A stretch of 64,000 nt of DNA from RDYJ01 sp034931405 (GCF_034931405.1 NZ_JAYGHA010000028.1:13863-77862), one strand, 5' to 3'; counted from the stretch's first letter, positions 18,335 through 26,224 are shown. Numbers and translations are program-made. Notes: generated by a model from the letters alone, not told the origin.

Positions 18335-18873
18335 TCATGGCAGAATTTTACAGTCTTTAGCTGAATCTTTACCTCTTTGAGCAGGAGCGTCACATTTATT
18401 AATTCTCTTCATTGCTTCTACATAATGAGAATCATCTATTGCTATTTTCTCACATTTATCTAGGAGACTTTTGGAAAGATTTCCCAGGTGTTCAGGGAGA
18501 TTTAGAGTTTTTATTATTTGTCCAAAATCATGGTTAAAATCAAAGATAATATTTGCAGCATTAACCATTTTCTCTCTTTTTAGTTCTGCCTTTTTTATTT
18601 CTTCTGTAAGTTCAATTTTGACAGTTTCTATGTTTTCTTTCCATATACAAACCAAGCATTTGGATCTTTTTGGAAAAGGATTAAACCCGCAGCTTCTAAA
18701 CCATCTCCTGTAGTATGTTCAAAACAGTAAGCTTTTTCTTCTAAGAGAACTGCATTTTTTTCGCGTTCGTAAGCTCTTGACCAATTGTTTGGACAATTAT
18801 CAGTTAAATGTTTGATTAATTGGTCAATATCATAGCTATTGAGGTATATATATAAGTCTCGAAACTTTTTCAT
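18335..18873 (-). pseudogene. Frameshifted gene, putative immunity-type protein
   Basis: Two overlapping frames: 18628-18873 (81 codons, MKKFRDLYIYLNSYDIDQLI to PNAWFVYGKKT) and 18335-18655 (from about WKENIETVKIELTEE to the end). They read as one protein of about 180 residues if one A is added to the A-run near 18640, giving FVYGKENIETVK across the junction. Acidic, soluble, no signal peptide. It is third in a minus-strand series behind the toxin-like gene at 19392-19778, the position of an immunity gene. A true frameshift or a sequencing error cannot be told apart here. Confidence 0.6.
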
Positions 18874-18899
18874 CGCTTACTTTTTTCGTTGACTATCAG

Positions 18900-19256
18900 T
18901 TAAGCATAGATAACACGCAAAGAGTCTAATTCATTCGTATCAGTTAGAACTTTACCTAATAACTCACTGAAATATACAACTTCATAATTAGGTGTAAGTT
19001 CTTTTTGTAGTTGTTTCCATAAACTAATACCTTCTTCCTCAAAAGCTGCTTCTTCTTCTGGACTCAAATCTGGTGAATTACCAGGATCTTGCCAATTTAA
19101 TGTGGCATTATAATCAGTAGCCCATTTTCTCAAATGGTTAATAGTTTCTTGGCTGAGGGGCAATCTTGCTGGGTCAATGTTACCAACTTTATCAGCATCT
19201 GCCCACCATAAAGGGTCGCATCCATAATCAGCCATTAGTTTGATTTTTATTGCCAT
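18900..19256 (-). CDS. Acidic small protein, possible immunity protein
   Basis: 118 residues: AIKIKLMADYGCDPLWWADADK, then PLSQETINHLRKWATDYNATLNW and a strongly acidic stretch (SPEEEAAFEEEG) before SLWKQLQKEL. No transmembrane or signal segment. It lies between the toxin-like ORF and the frameshifted ORF, all on the minus strand, which fits a toxin-immunity cassette. Functional assignment is inference; I do not recognise a named family with certainty. Confidence 0.65.
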   Translation of the reverse strand: MAIKIKLMADYGCDPLWWADADKVGNIDPARLPLSQETINHLRKWATDYNATLNWQDPGNSPDLSPEEEAAFEEEGISLWKQLQKELTPNYEVVYFSELLGKVLTDTNELDSLRVIYA

Positions 19257-19270
19257 AGCTATAGTAAATA

Positions 19271-19380
19271 GGGTTGGGACATAGATTTTTGCAAGATTAC
19301 GAAAAAGCTAGATGTGTAGGGGTTTAGCTTATGCTTTACCCCTACCTATAGAATCAAATGATTAAGCCATTTTGAGCATA
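19271..19380 (+). repeat. Palindromic dispersed repeat, family B copy 1
   Basis: A 110-bp segment with conserved flanks around a 30-bp perfect-ended palindrome, GTAGGGGTTTAGC...CCCCTAC at 19316-19345. The second copy at 60638-60748 has the same flanks but the reverse-complemented core. It lies inside the toxin/immunity cassette. Confidence 0.9.
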
Positions 19381-19391
19381 CTCTGGTGGAA

Positions 19392-19778
19392 TCATGGTAA
19401 GGAGGCGGGATTAGCTCCAACTATATAACCATTATCACCTACCGTCACTGCTATAAGCTGCTTTTTTCCATTAAAAATTACTTCATATATTTCTCTGGGA
19501 GGTTCTGCTGTTCCTTGATAACCAAGAAACGTTCCACTGGTTACAGCAGCAATAACAGCATTAGGGATTTCCTCCTCAGAAATTCCACGTCTAGCAAAAT
19601 CCTCTTTATGCTCCTTTAAAATGTGCGCTAGTCCACTTGCTCTTTTAGTAACTTTACCTTCTTCTAAAAATACGATTTTACCATTTGCTTGTTTGGCAAT
19701 CTTCACTATTTTGTCAGGGTTATGCTTAATGCCAGCCTCGCGTAGTGAAGCAAGTAATGCCTCTCTATATTCGTGCAT
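19392..19778 (-). CDS. Polymorphic-toxin-like C-terminal nuclease domain, stand-alone
   Basis: 128 residues. A short N-terminal helix region is followed by KRASGLAHILKEHKEDFARRGISEEEI, with a conserved-looking His pair (AHI...EH). A beta-rich end follows (REIYEVIFNGKKQLIAVTVGDNGYIVGANPAS). This pattern resembles barnase/EndoU/colicin E5-D/RelE-like (BECR) toxin modules found at the ends of phage or polymorphic toxins. No secretion signal or large N-terminal delivery domain is present, so it is an orphan cassette. Two immunity-like genes follow downstream. Confidence 0.55.
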   Translation of the reverse strand: MHEYREALLASLREAGIKHNPDKIVKIAKQANGKIVFLEEGKVTKRASGLAHILKEHKEDFARRGISEEEIPNAVIAAVTSGTFLGYQGTAEPPREIYEVIFNGKKQLIAVTVGDNGYIVGANPASLP

Positions 19779-19937
19779 AATTTTTTCATAATTTTTTAGT
19801 TTTAATCAATTATCAATATATAGGTTCTAATACTATCTTAATATCTAAGTTTTTGTCAAGTCTCACGGCAAATAAAACTAAAGGGTAAAGAGCATAGATG
19901 ACTCCTTAACCCTTAATCTTATCAATTCACCTAAAAC

Positions 19938-21464
19938 CTAAGCTCCTACAGATTCCTTAGCGGCATACAATACCTCAGCCGAGATATCTTTAAACCCACG
20001 TTCACGGGCAAACTTTTCGGTATTTCGCTTCACCTTCCCGCGCACAAAACCAGGAATTTTATTCAATTCTGCTTGTCCATCTTTTGTCCAATTCAAACCA
20101 GATTCCGCAGAAATTCCTTTGGTAATTACTTCCTTGGTATCGTGTCCACCAAAGATTTCTAAAAGGTGATCTTCCATTCCCAAAGTGAAGGAATTGTAGA
20201 TTAAATCAGTGATTTGATTTGTGCCTTCATAACCCATAAATGGTTTGTAACCAATGGGGAAATTCTGCACGTGAATAGGTGCTGCAATGACACCGCAAGG
20301 AATATCCAAACGTTTCCCAACGTGGCGTTCCATCTGTGTACCAAATATAGCAGAAGGTTCAACGCGAGCGATCGCATCCCCAATTTCACCATGATCATCT
20401 GTAATTAATACTTCATCGCAATATTCGCTCACCTGTTCTCTAAACCAGTCAGCATCATACTTGCAATAAGTACCAGCCCACACCACATGAATCCCCATTT
20501 CCCGTGATAAAATCTTTGTTAAAGCCGCCGCATGAGTATTATCACCAAAAACCACCGCTTTCTTACCAGTCAAGTTCTGACAGTCAATAGAACGGGAAAA
20601 CCAAGCAGCTTGGGATACGTGCAAAGTTTGTTCATTGATGAAATCTTCGTAATTAACCTCAGCACCTTGGGCGTTAATTACCTGCTGAATTTTACGGATA
20701 CATCTGGCAGTTTCCACCACACCCATTGGCGTAATATCTACGTAAGGAGTCCCGAATTCTTCTTCTAAATATTTAGCTGTAGTTAACCCCAGTTCCCGAT
20801 AAGGAATTAGATTAAACCAAGCTTGAGGCATAGTTTTTAACTCGTGAACAGACGCACCTTCAGGAATGACAGTATTTACCTCAATTCCCAAATCAGTCAT
20901 TAACCGCTTCAATTCCGTGACATCGTGGTTATTGTGGAAACCAAGAGTAGAAACCCCAATGATGTTAACTGAGGGTTTAGCAGTTTTCTCTGTTGTTAAT
21001 TCCCCTCGCTTCCGGGCTTTATCAATGTAATATTGGACGATTTGTTGTAAAGTCCGGTCTGCGGCTTGTAATTCGTTGTAGCGGTAATGGTTCACGTCCG
21101 CCAGCATTACGTCCCCTTTTGCTTCCAACTGCGCTCTTTCCACAAAGTTGTGTAAGTCTTCTTGCAAAATGCTAGAGGTGCAGGTGGGGGTTAAAACAAT
21201 TAAATCTGGATGTTCTTCCGCATCTTTGCGGGTAATGTTATCTACCACCTTTTCTTGAGAACCCCGCGCTAAAACGTTTCTATCAACGACGCTGGTTGTA
21301 ACTGGGGTGAAGTTTCTCTCCCGCGATAGCATGGAACGCATAACGTTGAAGTAATCATCACCGAGGGGTGCGTGCATGATGGCATGAACGTTTTTAAAAG
21401 AACTAGCAATCCGCAAAGTTCCAATGTGGGCTGGTCCTGAATACATCCAGTAAGCCAATTTCAT
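19938..21464 (-). CDS. chlB: Light-independent protochlorophyllide reductase subunit B
   Basis: 508 residues, a NifK-like subunit of the dark-operative DPOR (with ChlN and ChlL). It starts MKLAYWMYSGPAHIGTLRIA. TPTCTSSILQEDL carries a cluster/substrate Cys, followed by DVNHYRYNELQAADRTL, GDNTHAAALTKIL and the C-terminal domain GLNWTKDGQAELNKIPGFVRGKVKRN typical of ChlB/BchB. It reduces protochlorophyllide to chlorophyllide without light. chlL and chlN are not in the window. Confidence 0.97.
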   Translation of the reverse strand: MKLAYWMYSGPAHIGTLRIASSFKNVHAIMHAPLGDDYFNVMRSMLSRERNFTPVTTSVVDRNVLARGSQEKVVDNITRKDAEEHPDLIVLTPTCTSSILQEDLHNFVERAQLEAKGDVMLADVNHYRYNELQAADRTLQQIVQYYIDKARKRGELTTEKTAKPSVNIIGVSTLGFHNNHDVTELKRLMTDLGIEVNTVIPEGASVHELKTMPQAWFNLIPYRELGLTTAKYLEEEFGTPYVDITPMGVVETARCIRKIQQVINAQGAEVNYEDFINEQTLHVSQAAWFSRSIDCQNLTGKKAVVFGDNTHAAALTKILSREMGIHVVWAGTYCKYDADWFREQVSEYCDEVLITDDHGEIGDAIARVEPSAIFGTQMERHVGKRLDIPCGVIAAPIHVQNFPIGYKPFMGYEGTNQITDLIYNSFTLGMEDHLLEIFGGHDTKEVITKGISAESGLNWTKDGQAELNKIPGFVRGKVKRNTEKFARERGFKDISAEVLYAAKESVGA

Positions 21465-21786
21465 CCTGTGTTCTCCCTTGACAAGTCAAATAACTATAAG
21501 TGCTTGATTATTAAATCGTTTCTGATTTTCTCAAACCTAACCGCGATGAACAAATAAGGTTTGTTGCGAGGTTATTTGGTGTGGGAGACGGTGAAACCTA
21601 GTTCCTGACTGGGTTATGGCTGATTATTTAAACAATATTTATGTTGTTTAAGTAAATAAATCTTAATAATTTGCAAAATATATTGGATCAAAATTAACCA
21701 TAATCATGACGAGATTCTTGAACCATAAGATTATATCAAATCGGAACTCTTAACGAGTTTAGATGTGGCTTTATTGATGCGTTGTA
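21465..21786. other. Upstream region of chlB with a Uma2 fragment at its far end
   Basis: AT-rich leader of chlB (minus strand). No hairpin of note was seen. From 21738 it is a degraded copy of the 3' end of the Uma2 gene (separate entry). Confidence 0.55.
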
Positions 21787-21805
21787 TTAATATAGAAAAT
21801 CATGA
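21738..21805 (+). pseudogene. 3' fragment of a Uma2 gene
   Basis: 68 bp that match the intact Uma2 gene around 22597-22665 with only scattered differences (shared blocks GAGTTTAGATGT, TTTATTGATGCG and TTAATATAGAAAATCATG). The rest of the gene is gone. The fragment runs into, and supplies antisense, the stop and last codons of the antitoxin-like ORF at 21787-22047. Confidence 0.85.
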
Positions 21806-22047
21806 TCTGGATCAAAATCTGCTGGAACGGGTGGGGCATTTTCAAATAAACCCTGAAATGCTTTAATCCTAGATTTTCTTTTTGGTGTTTCTGGCATTAG
21901 TCCACTGGTTGGGGCTGTGGTATGATCAAGGGTATCTGTAGCTGGCCAGACTACGATTTCCATATTTCCAGAGGGTAAATTCACGGGTTCGATAATCAGC
22001 AAGTTACCAGATTGATCAATTTTTCCTTTGAGTTTGTATGCTTGCAT
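21787..22047 (-). CDS. Antitoxin-like protein, truncated orphan copy
   Basis: 86 residues from the ATG at 22047 (MQAYKLKGKIDQSGNLLI). It is a paralogue of the 94-residue protein at 23795-24079. Both have LKGKID-SGNLLI-EPVNL, a variable acidic/Thr region, and PKRKSRIKAFQGLFENAPP-PADFDPD. Here the end is replaced: HDFLY and the stop codon come from antisense Uma2 sequence, and the adjacent PIN toxin gene is missing. By the organisation of its paralogue it was the antitoxin of a PIN-type TA pair. Confidence 0.65.
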   Translation of the reverse strand: MQAYKLKGKIDQSGNLLIIEPVNLPSGNMEIVVWPATDTLDHTTAPTSGLMPETPKRKSRIKAFQGLFENAPPVPADFDPDHDFLY

Positions 22048-22104
22048 GATATTTTTCATGAGACTCTGTTTATATATTATCTCGCGTTGAGCAAAATTCA
22101 ATCT
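22029..22104 (-). repeat. Duplicated antitoxin 5' segment, copy 1
   Basis: The start codon and upstream region of the antitoxin-like gene (GAGTTTGTATGCTTGCAT...TCTCGCGTTGAGCAAA on the + strand). It recurs at 22757-22832 and 24063-24138. Confidence 0.85.
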
Positions 22105-22123
22105 CTAAACTTGGGTTTAAATT

Positions 22124-22708
22124 ATGATAACTACACTCATTGAACGAGAAGCAGAACCAATTTTAATTAGCGACTTAACCTGGAGAGAATTTAAAGCTGT
22201 TGAACAGCTAATTGAGCGCCCAGGGTTAAGGTTATCTTTTTTAGATGGAGTTTTGGAGATTCGGAAAATGCCGGGAAAAAAACACGAAACTATCAAAAAA
22301 CGTATTGCTTCTTTAGTAGAAATTTATTTAGAATTTTTGGAATTAGATTTTACTCCTACTGGTTCTGTTACTTTAGAAAATGAATTTGAAAAAGTCAAAA
22401 AAGAAGGTGATGAATCTTATGAATTGGGAGCAAATAGAAAACATCCTGATTTAGTAATTGAGGTGGTTGTTAGTAGTGGTGGAATTAATAAACTGGAAGC
22501 ATACAAACGGTTACAAATTCCTGAAGTTTGGTTTTGGATGAATGATGAGTTATTGTTTTATAGTTTAGGAAATAAGGGATATGAATCTGTTACTAAATCG
22601 CAACTTTTATCGAGTTTAGATGTAGATTTATTGATGCGCTGTGTTAATATAGAAAATCATGCTCAAGCACTGCGGGAATTTCGAGCAGGGATAAAAATTA
22701 CAGGATAG
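22124..22708 (+). CDS. Uma2 family (DUF820) putative endonuclease
   Basis: 194 residues with the family core SFLDGVLEIRKMPGKKHE, GANRKHPDLVIEVVVSSGG, NKLEAYKRLQIPEVWFWM. The Asp, Glu and Lys of a PD-(D/E)xK-like site are present. It is divergent from the antitoxin-like ORF at 21787-22047. A fragment of a second copy sits at 21738, so this gene belongs to a tandemly duplicated unit. Confidence 0.85.
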   Translation: MITTLIEREAEPILISDLTWREFKAVEQLIERPGLRLSFLDGVLEIRKMPGKKHETIKKRIASLVEIYLEFLELDFTPTGSVTLENEFEKVKKEGDESYELGANRKHPDLVIEVVVSSGGINKLEAYKRLQIPEVWFWMNDELLFYSLGNKGYESVTKSQLLSSLDVDLLMRCVNIENHAQALREFRAGIKITG

Positions 22709-22756
22709 GATAAAAATGAGATATTCTAAAATCCAATAAAATATAAATATAACTAT

Positions 22757-22832
22757 CAAGTGAGTTTGTATGCTTGCATAATCTTCTTCATAAGACTCTG
22801 TTCCTATATTATCTTGCGTTGAGCAAATTCAT
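22757..22832 (-). pseudogene. Antitoxin 5' remnant, copy 2
   Basis: A match to the promoter/start region of the antitoxin-like genes (GAGTTTGTATGCTTGCAT then GACTCTGTT...GCGTTGAGCAAATTC). Only the first codons remain; the body of the gene is deleted. Confidence 0.8.
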
Positions 22833-22833
22833 T

Positions 22834-23115
22834 TTAATATACAGCATCATGGCTGCCAATATCTATCAATAAAATAACCATTTCTAATAACTCCTCATCT
22901 TCAGAAAAATTAAAGATAATTCTACAATCATAAGCAACGGAACAAGACCATAAATCTGCTAAATCTCCTCCTAATTTATGAGATTTCAAAGACGGTGTAA
23001 ATGGATCATCTGCCAAAAGTCTTAATACGTTAATAATTTGATTTTTTAATTGCGGGTTTTTCTTTGTAATCTTCTTGAAAGACCTCTTAAATCCACTACT
23101 CCAAACAACTTCCAT
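22834..23115 (-). CDS. RelE/YafQ-type mRNA interferase toxin
   Basis: 93 residues, beginning MEVVWSSGFKRSFKKITKKNPQLKNQI and ending with CSVAYDCRIIFNFSEDEELLEMVILLIDIGSHDAVY. This is the RelE/ParE/YafQ fold with basic N-terminal helices and a C-terminal strand containing Asp-His. Three ATGs are in a row (23121, 23118, 23115). AGGAG abuts the first, so the third, with 6-nt spacing, is the likely start. It overlaps the antitoxin gene's 3' end, which indicates translational coupling. Confidence 0.85.
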   Translation of the reverse strand: MEVVWSSGFKRSFKKITKKNPQLKNQIINVLRLLADDPFTPSLKSHKLGGDLADLWSCSVAYDCRIIFNFSEDEELLEMVILLIDIGSHDAVY

Positions 23116-23326
23116 CATCATCTCCTAGTAAATCAGCAATCAAATCATCAACAGTTCCTCTCTTTGCTGTACCATCCTTAAAAGCTTGTTTAAGTTCCTC
23201 CGCATTAGTTAAAATTTCAGTCCTTCTTTTCTCACTTCGTTGCTTTTGAAGAAACTCAAATAAATACTCTCGATCTTCTGTGGGTAAACTTTCAATAGAA
23301 TTAATAATTTCTTGTAAAGTCATCAT
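23096..23326 (-). CDS. Antitoxin partner of the RelE-type toxin
   Basis: About 76 residues from ATG 23326 (or 75 from 23323), with AGGAGG at 23331-23336 on the minus strand. MMTLQEIINSIESLPTEDREYLFEFLQKQR is a helical N-terminus. The acidic tail DDLIADLLGDDDGSCLE overlaps the toxin start, as in many type II modules. Cyanobacterial antitoxins with this layout neutralise RelE-like toxins and autoregulate the operon. Confidence 0.8.
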   Translation of the reverse strand: MMTLQEIINSIESLPTEDREYLFEFLQKQRSEKRRTEILTNAEELKQAFKDGTAKRGTVDDLIADLLGDDDGSCLE

Positions 23327-23378
23327 AGAACCTCCTAACACAGTAAACCATAGTTTTGCTAGTTCTATTTTAAATCAG

Positions 23379-23798
23379 TCAAGGAGAGTTTGTTAGTTCC
23401 TCAATTAATTGTTCAGGGGTGAGAATTCGTGGTGTGATGACGGGAAAATCTTGAGGATTACGGGTAATAATCCCATCTAATTGATTAACTACCGCAGTGG
23501 AGTATTGAATAGCATCTTCAAAATCCTTAAAATTAGTTGTGAAAGCCATTGTAATTACAGCCTGATTTACAGTAGCAATTTGACAGAAGGTAACTAGCTG
23601 ATTTAAATAAGTAAGCGTCCAATCTCGACCTCTGGCTTTACGGATAATGTAATACAAATCACTAACAGTTGAGGCTGAAATATAACCTGCAATTGTGCCT
23701 TGTTCAATTAGTGATAAAACTTATTCACTTGCATCCCAAAAAGGTTCTCTTTCCAAGGCATTATCAATAATGATGTTAGTATCTAGCAAAATTTTCAC
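23379..23798 (-). pseudogene. PIN-domain (VapC-like) toxin with internal stop codon
   Basis: GTG at 23798 overlaps the antitoxin stop by 4 nt (GTGA). The frame reads VKILLDTNIIIDNALEREPF, DASE-stop-VLSLIEQG, ISASTVSDLYYIIRKARG and so on to LTPEQLIEELTNSP, 139 codons in all. PIN acidic residues are present (DTN; D in SDLYY; DFEDAIQ). The TAA at 23721-23723 stands where a CAA (Gln) would give a smooth sequence, so this is most likely one nonsense mutation. The 3' part (from 23657) remains open. Confidence 0.85.
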
Positions 23799-24079
23799 AA
23801 GTTATGTTTCTCCTTTAAATATTCCCATTTAGCTTGGTCTGGATCAAAATCGGCTGGAAAGGGTGGGGCATTTTCAAATAAACCCTGAAATGCTTTGATT
23901 CTAGATTTTCTCTTTGGTGTTTCTGGTGCTGGTTCACTTGTTGGGGTTGTGGTATTATCAAGCATCTCAGTAGCTTGCCAAACTACAATTTCTACATCTC
24001 CTGGGAGTAAATTCACTGGTTCGGTAATCAGCAAGTTACCAGATGGATCAATTTTTCCTTTGAGTTTGTATGCTTGCAT
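23795..24079 (-). CDS. Antitoxin-like protein paired with the PIN gene
   Basis: 94 residues from ATG 24079 (MQAYKLKGKIDPSGNLLITE). The open frame upstream to 24199 is not shared with its paralogues. Proline-rich middle; conserved PKRKSRIKAFQGLFENAPPFPADFDPDQAKWEYLKEKHNL tail. The last 4 nt overlap the GTG of the PIN gene. Family name unknown to me; the antitoxin role is inferred from the coupling. Confidence 0.75.
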   Translation of the reverse strand: MQAYKLKGKIDPSGNLLITEPVNLLPGDVEIVVWQATEMLDNTTTPTSEPAPETPKRKSRIKAFQGLFENAPPFPADFDPDQAKWEYLKEKHNL

Positions 24080-24138
24080 GATGTTTTTTATAAGAGGATG
24101 TTTATATATTATCTCGCATTGACTAAATTGCATCGTGT
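24063..24138 (-). repeat. Duplicated antitoxin 5' segment, copy 3
   Basis: Third copy of the 75-bp start/upstream segment also found at 22029 and 22757, here in front of the PIN-paired antitoxin gene. Confidence 0.85.
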
Positions 24139-24266
24139 ATTTCCATAGCACAATCTTTTTATTTACACCAACTATATATTTATTTGTAGCAGTAGTCACT
24201 TGTTACTGTATTGAGTATAATTTATTTAATTAACCGCTTCTATCAAATATAAAAAGGTAATCATCC

Positions 24267-25277
24267 ATGTCTGACGATTCCCAGCGTAATTCTGCTGTAA
24301 ATGCGGCTGCGACAACCAATATTCACCACGTCAATTTACAGGATTTACCTTTAAGTACAGCACGTAGATTATATAAAGGTGGTGTTCGTCCTGGTGAACC
24401 TATTAGAACCAGGATTCAAGCCCAAGAGATGTTAGATAAGATTCCCCCTTCTCAACGTGCGGGTATAGATAGTCAAACTGCGGCGAATAATGCCAAAGAT
24501 TACCTATCTGATAAGCACGCTAGTCACATTAAACCCCACAGTAAAGGGGGTTCTAATGATCCGAGTAATATCAGATGGGAGAATGGCAAAGACAATATGG
24601 CTCGTGGTGATAAAACCATGACTAGTCGGGAGCAAATGAGATTAAATGCTAAATACCACTTTGATAACTTAACTGGTGCTATTAAAGCAGGATTGCAAGC
24701 TGCACCAATAGGGGCGGCTGTGGGTGCAGTTACAACTGTACCTTTTTCACTTCTAACTCATGGGTTGCGTGTAGTTCGGGGGGAAATTTCTGCACAGGAA
24801 GCCGCTACAGCAACATTAAAAGATACTGTTATGGGTGGTGCAGTTGGGGGTGTAACAGCATTTACAACAGCAACATTAGCAGCGGCTTGTCCACCAATAG
24901 CGATCGCACTAACCACAGTAGCACCTTTATTAGCTGTTGTTGGTGTTGGAGGTATGGCTGTTGAGTTTTTCAGAATCTTAGATGATCACAAACAGGCTGT
25001 AAAAACCTATTATGAATCTTTAACTCGGACAGAATTAAGAAGATTACAAGAAATTGAAAATGAACTGATTTATGAACATCAGAAAAATCTAGAATTTTTG
25101 GCAGAAGCAAAAGCAATTAATCAAGAAATTACAAATCGTCCAATTGCACCGGGAATAGAAGGGGCTATGCAAAGGTTACATGAATCAGTAGCTATTGCTC
25201 AATCTTTAGGTCTTACATCAGCAGATAGTAAGTTATTGCCTAATTCTCAACCTGTTTACCTTCCTCCTAGTCATTAA
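24267..25277 (+). CDS. HNH-like nuclease domain joined to a glycine/alanine-rich hydrophobic domain
   Basis: 336 residues. Residues about 80-115 contain HASHIKPHSKGGSNDPSNIRWENGKDNMARG, an HNH-like arrangement (His pair, Asn, Asn). Residues about 142-235 are hydrophobic and Gly/Ala rich with small-residue periodicity (APIGAAVGAVTTVPFSLL, MGGAVGGVTAFTTATLAAAC, PLLAVVGVGGMAVEFF). This is suggestive of a membrane-inserting or pore segment. A charged helical tail follows (ELRRLQEIENELIYEHQKNL). This could be a nuclease toxin with its own translocation segment. The following ORF has a similar glycine-rich N-terminus. Function unknown. Confidence 0.6.
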   Translation: MSDDSQRNSAVNAAATTNIHHVNLQDLPLSTARRLYKGGVRPGEPIRTRIQAQEMLDKIPPSQRAGIDSQTAANNAKDYLSDKHASHIKPHSKGGSNDPSNIRWENGKDNMARGDKTMTSREQMRLNAKYHFDNLTGAIKAGLQAAPIGAAVGAVTTVPFSLLTHGLRVVRGEISAQEAATATLKDTVMGGAVGGVTAFTTATLAAACPPIAIALTTVAPLLAVVGVGGMAVEFFRILDDHKQAVKTYYESLTRTELRRLQEIENELIYEHQKNLEFLAEAKAINQEITNRPIAPGIEGAMQRLHESVAIAQSLGLTSADSKLLPNSQPVYLPPSH

Positions 25278-25296
25278 ATAATAAATCAAGAATTAT

Positions 25297-25667
25297 ATGA
25301 TTTTGATATTACCTTTTGTAATCAGTGCTGTTGGTTTTGCTGTTGGTGCTGTTGCAGGTGCTTTTACTTCTCATGCTGTTGGAGAAAATGATAGACAAGC
25401 TGCTAAACATCACAGAAAAATTGCAAATGAATTAGTTGAGAAGCTTTATTATCTAAGCTCATTCAAGAAGGAAAAGCAACTGATAGCCATATTAAGGATT
25501 TTGAAAAGTTTTATATCATTAAATATGCAGAAAGAGATGAAAAAGGTAGGAGAATTATTCCCTTAGCAGAAGAAATTGCATCTCAAGCTTTAAAAGATAA
25601 TATGATACTAACATTATCGTTAGATTTATTACCAAAGATGATGAGCCACAGTATCAACAAAGTTTAG
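25297..25667 (+). pseudogene. Frameshifted small membrane protein downstream of the HNH gene
   Basis: Begins MILILPFVISAVGFAVGAVAGAF, a membrane-type segment like the hydrophobic part of the preceding protein, then NDRQAAKHHRKIANELVE. The frame 0 continuation stops at 25566. A switch near 25440 gives a better-looking sequence (ALLSKLIQEGKATDSHIKD, FEKFYIIKYAERDEKG, RRIIPLAEEIASQALKD), ending at 25667. The end overlaps the damaged PIN gene. Confidence 0.55.
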
Positions 25668-25987
25668 CATTATTCAAAAATAAAAATATTTTTATTGCTG
25701 ATACTGTCATTTTAGAAACTGAATGGGTTTTAAGGTTTGCTTACAAGTTTAAATCTTTAGAAATTTGTCAGGCTTTTAGAAAGATTTTTGGTTTACCTAA
25801 TGTTTATTTAACTAATGAAAAGTTGATTTTACAAGTTATTGAATGGCATGAAAATGGTATTGATTTTGCAGATGCTTTTCATTTAGCTTCTAGTAATCAT
25901 TGTTTAGAGTTTTATACTTTTGATGAAAAATTTATTAAAAAATCTCAAAGTTTATCTAATTCAACAGTAAAAAAACCTGATTTGTAA
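25602..25987 (+). pseudogene. PIN-domain (VapC-like) gene with 5' frameshift
   Basis: From 25604 the frame reads DTNIIVRFITKDDEPQYQQS, ...ADTVILETEWVLRF..., GIDFADAFHLASSNH, YTFDEKFIKKS and stops at 25987. These are the four PIN acidic positions of a VapC ribonuclease. It has no start codon in frame: ATG at 25602 is out of frame by 7 nt. Restoring a 7-bp direct repeat (GATACTA) would give M-I-L-D-T-N-I-I, the usual VapC start, so a slippage deletion is the likely lesion. No gene caller would report it. Confidence 0.8.
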
Positions 25988-26224
25988 ATTCATTAAATTA
26001 GTTATTATTACAGCAATAAAACCACTTGATAGGTTTCAGATAACTAAAATTTTACTCCTCCAAACAATTTTTTAAAATGAAAACAGACAGCATATTTTAC
26101 CGATTATTTCAAGAAATACCCAGCATATTTTTTTGTCTAAGTTTGTAGCAAAGTGTAATATTTTTAAATTGAGGCAGAGCCTCATATATTTCATTACCTG
26201 TCAGAGACAGGTAACGAGAAGTAA

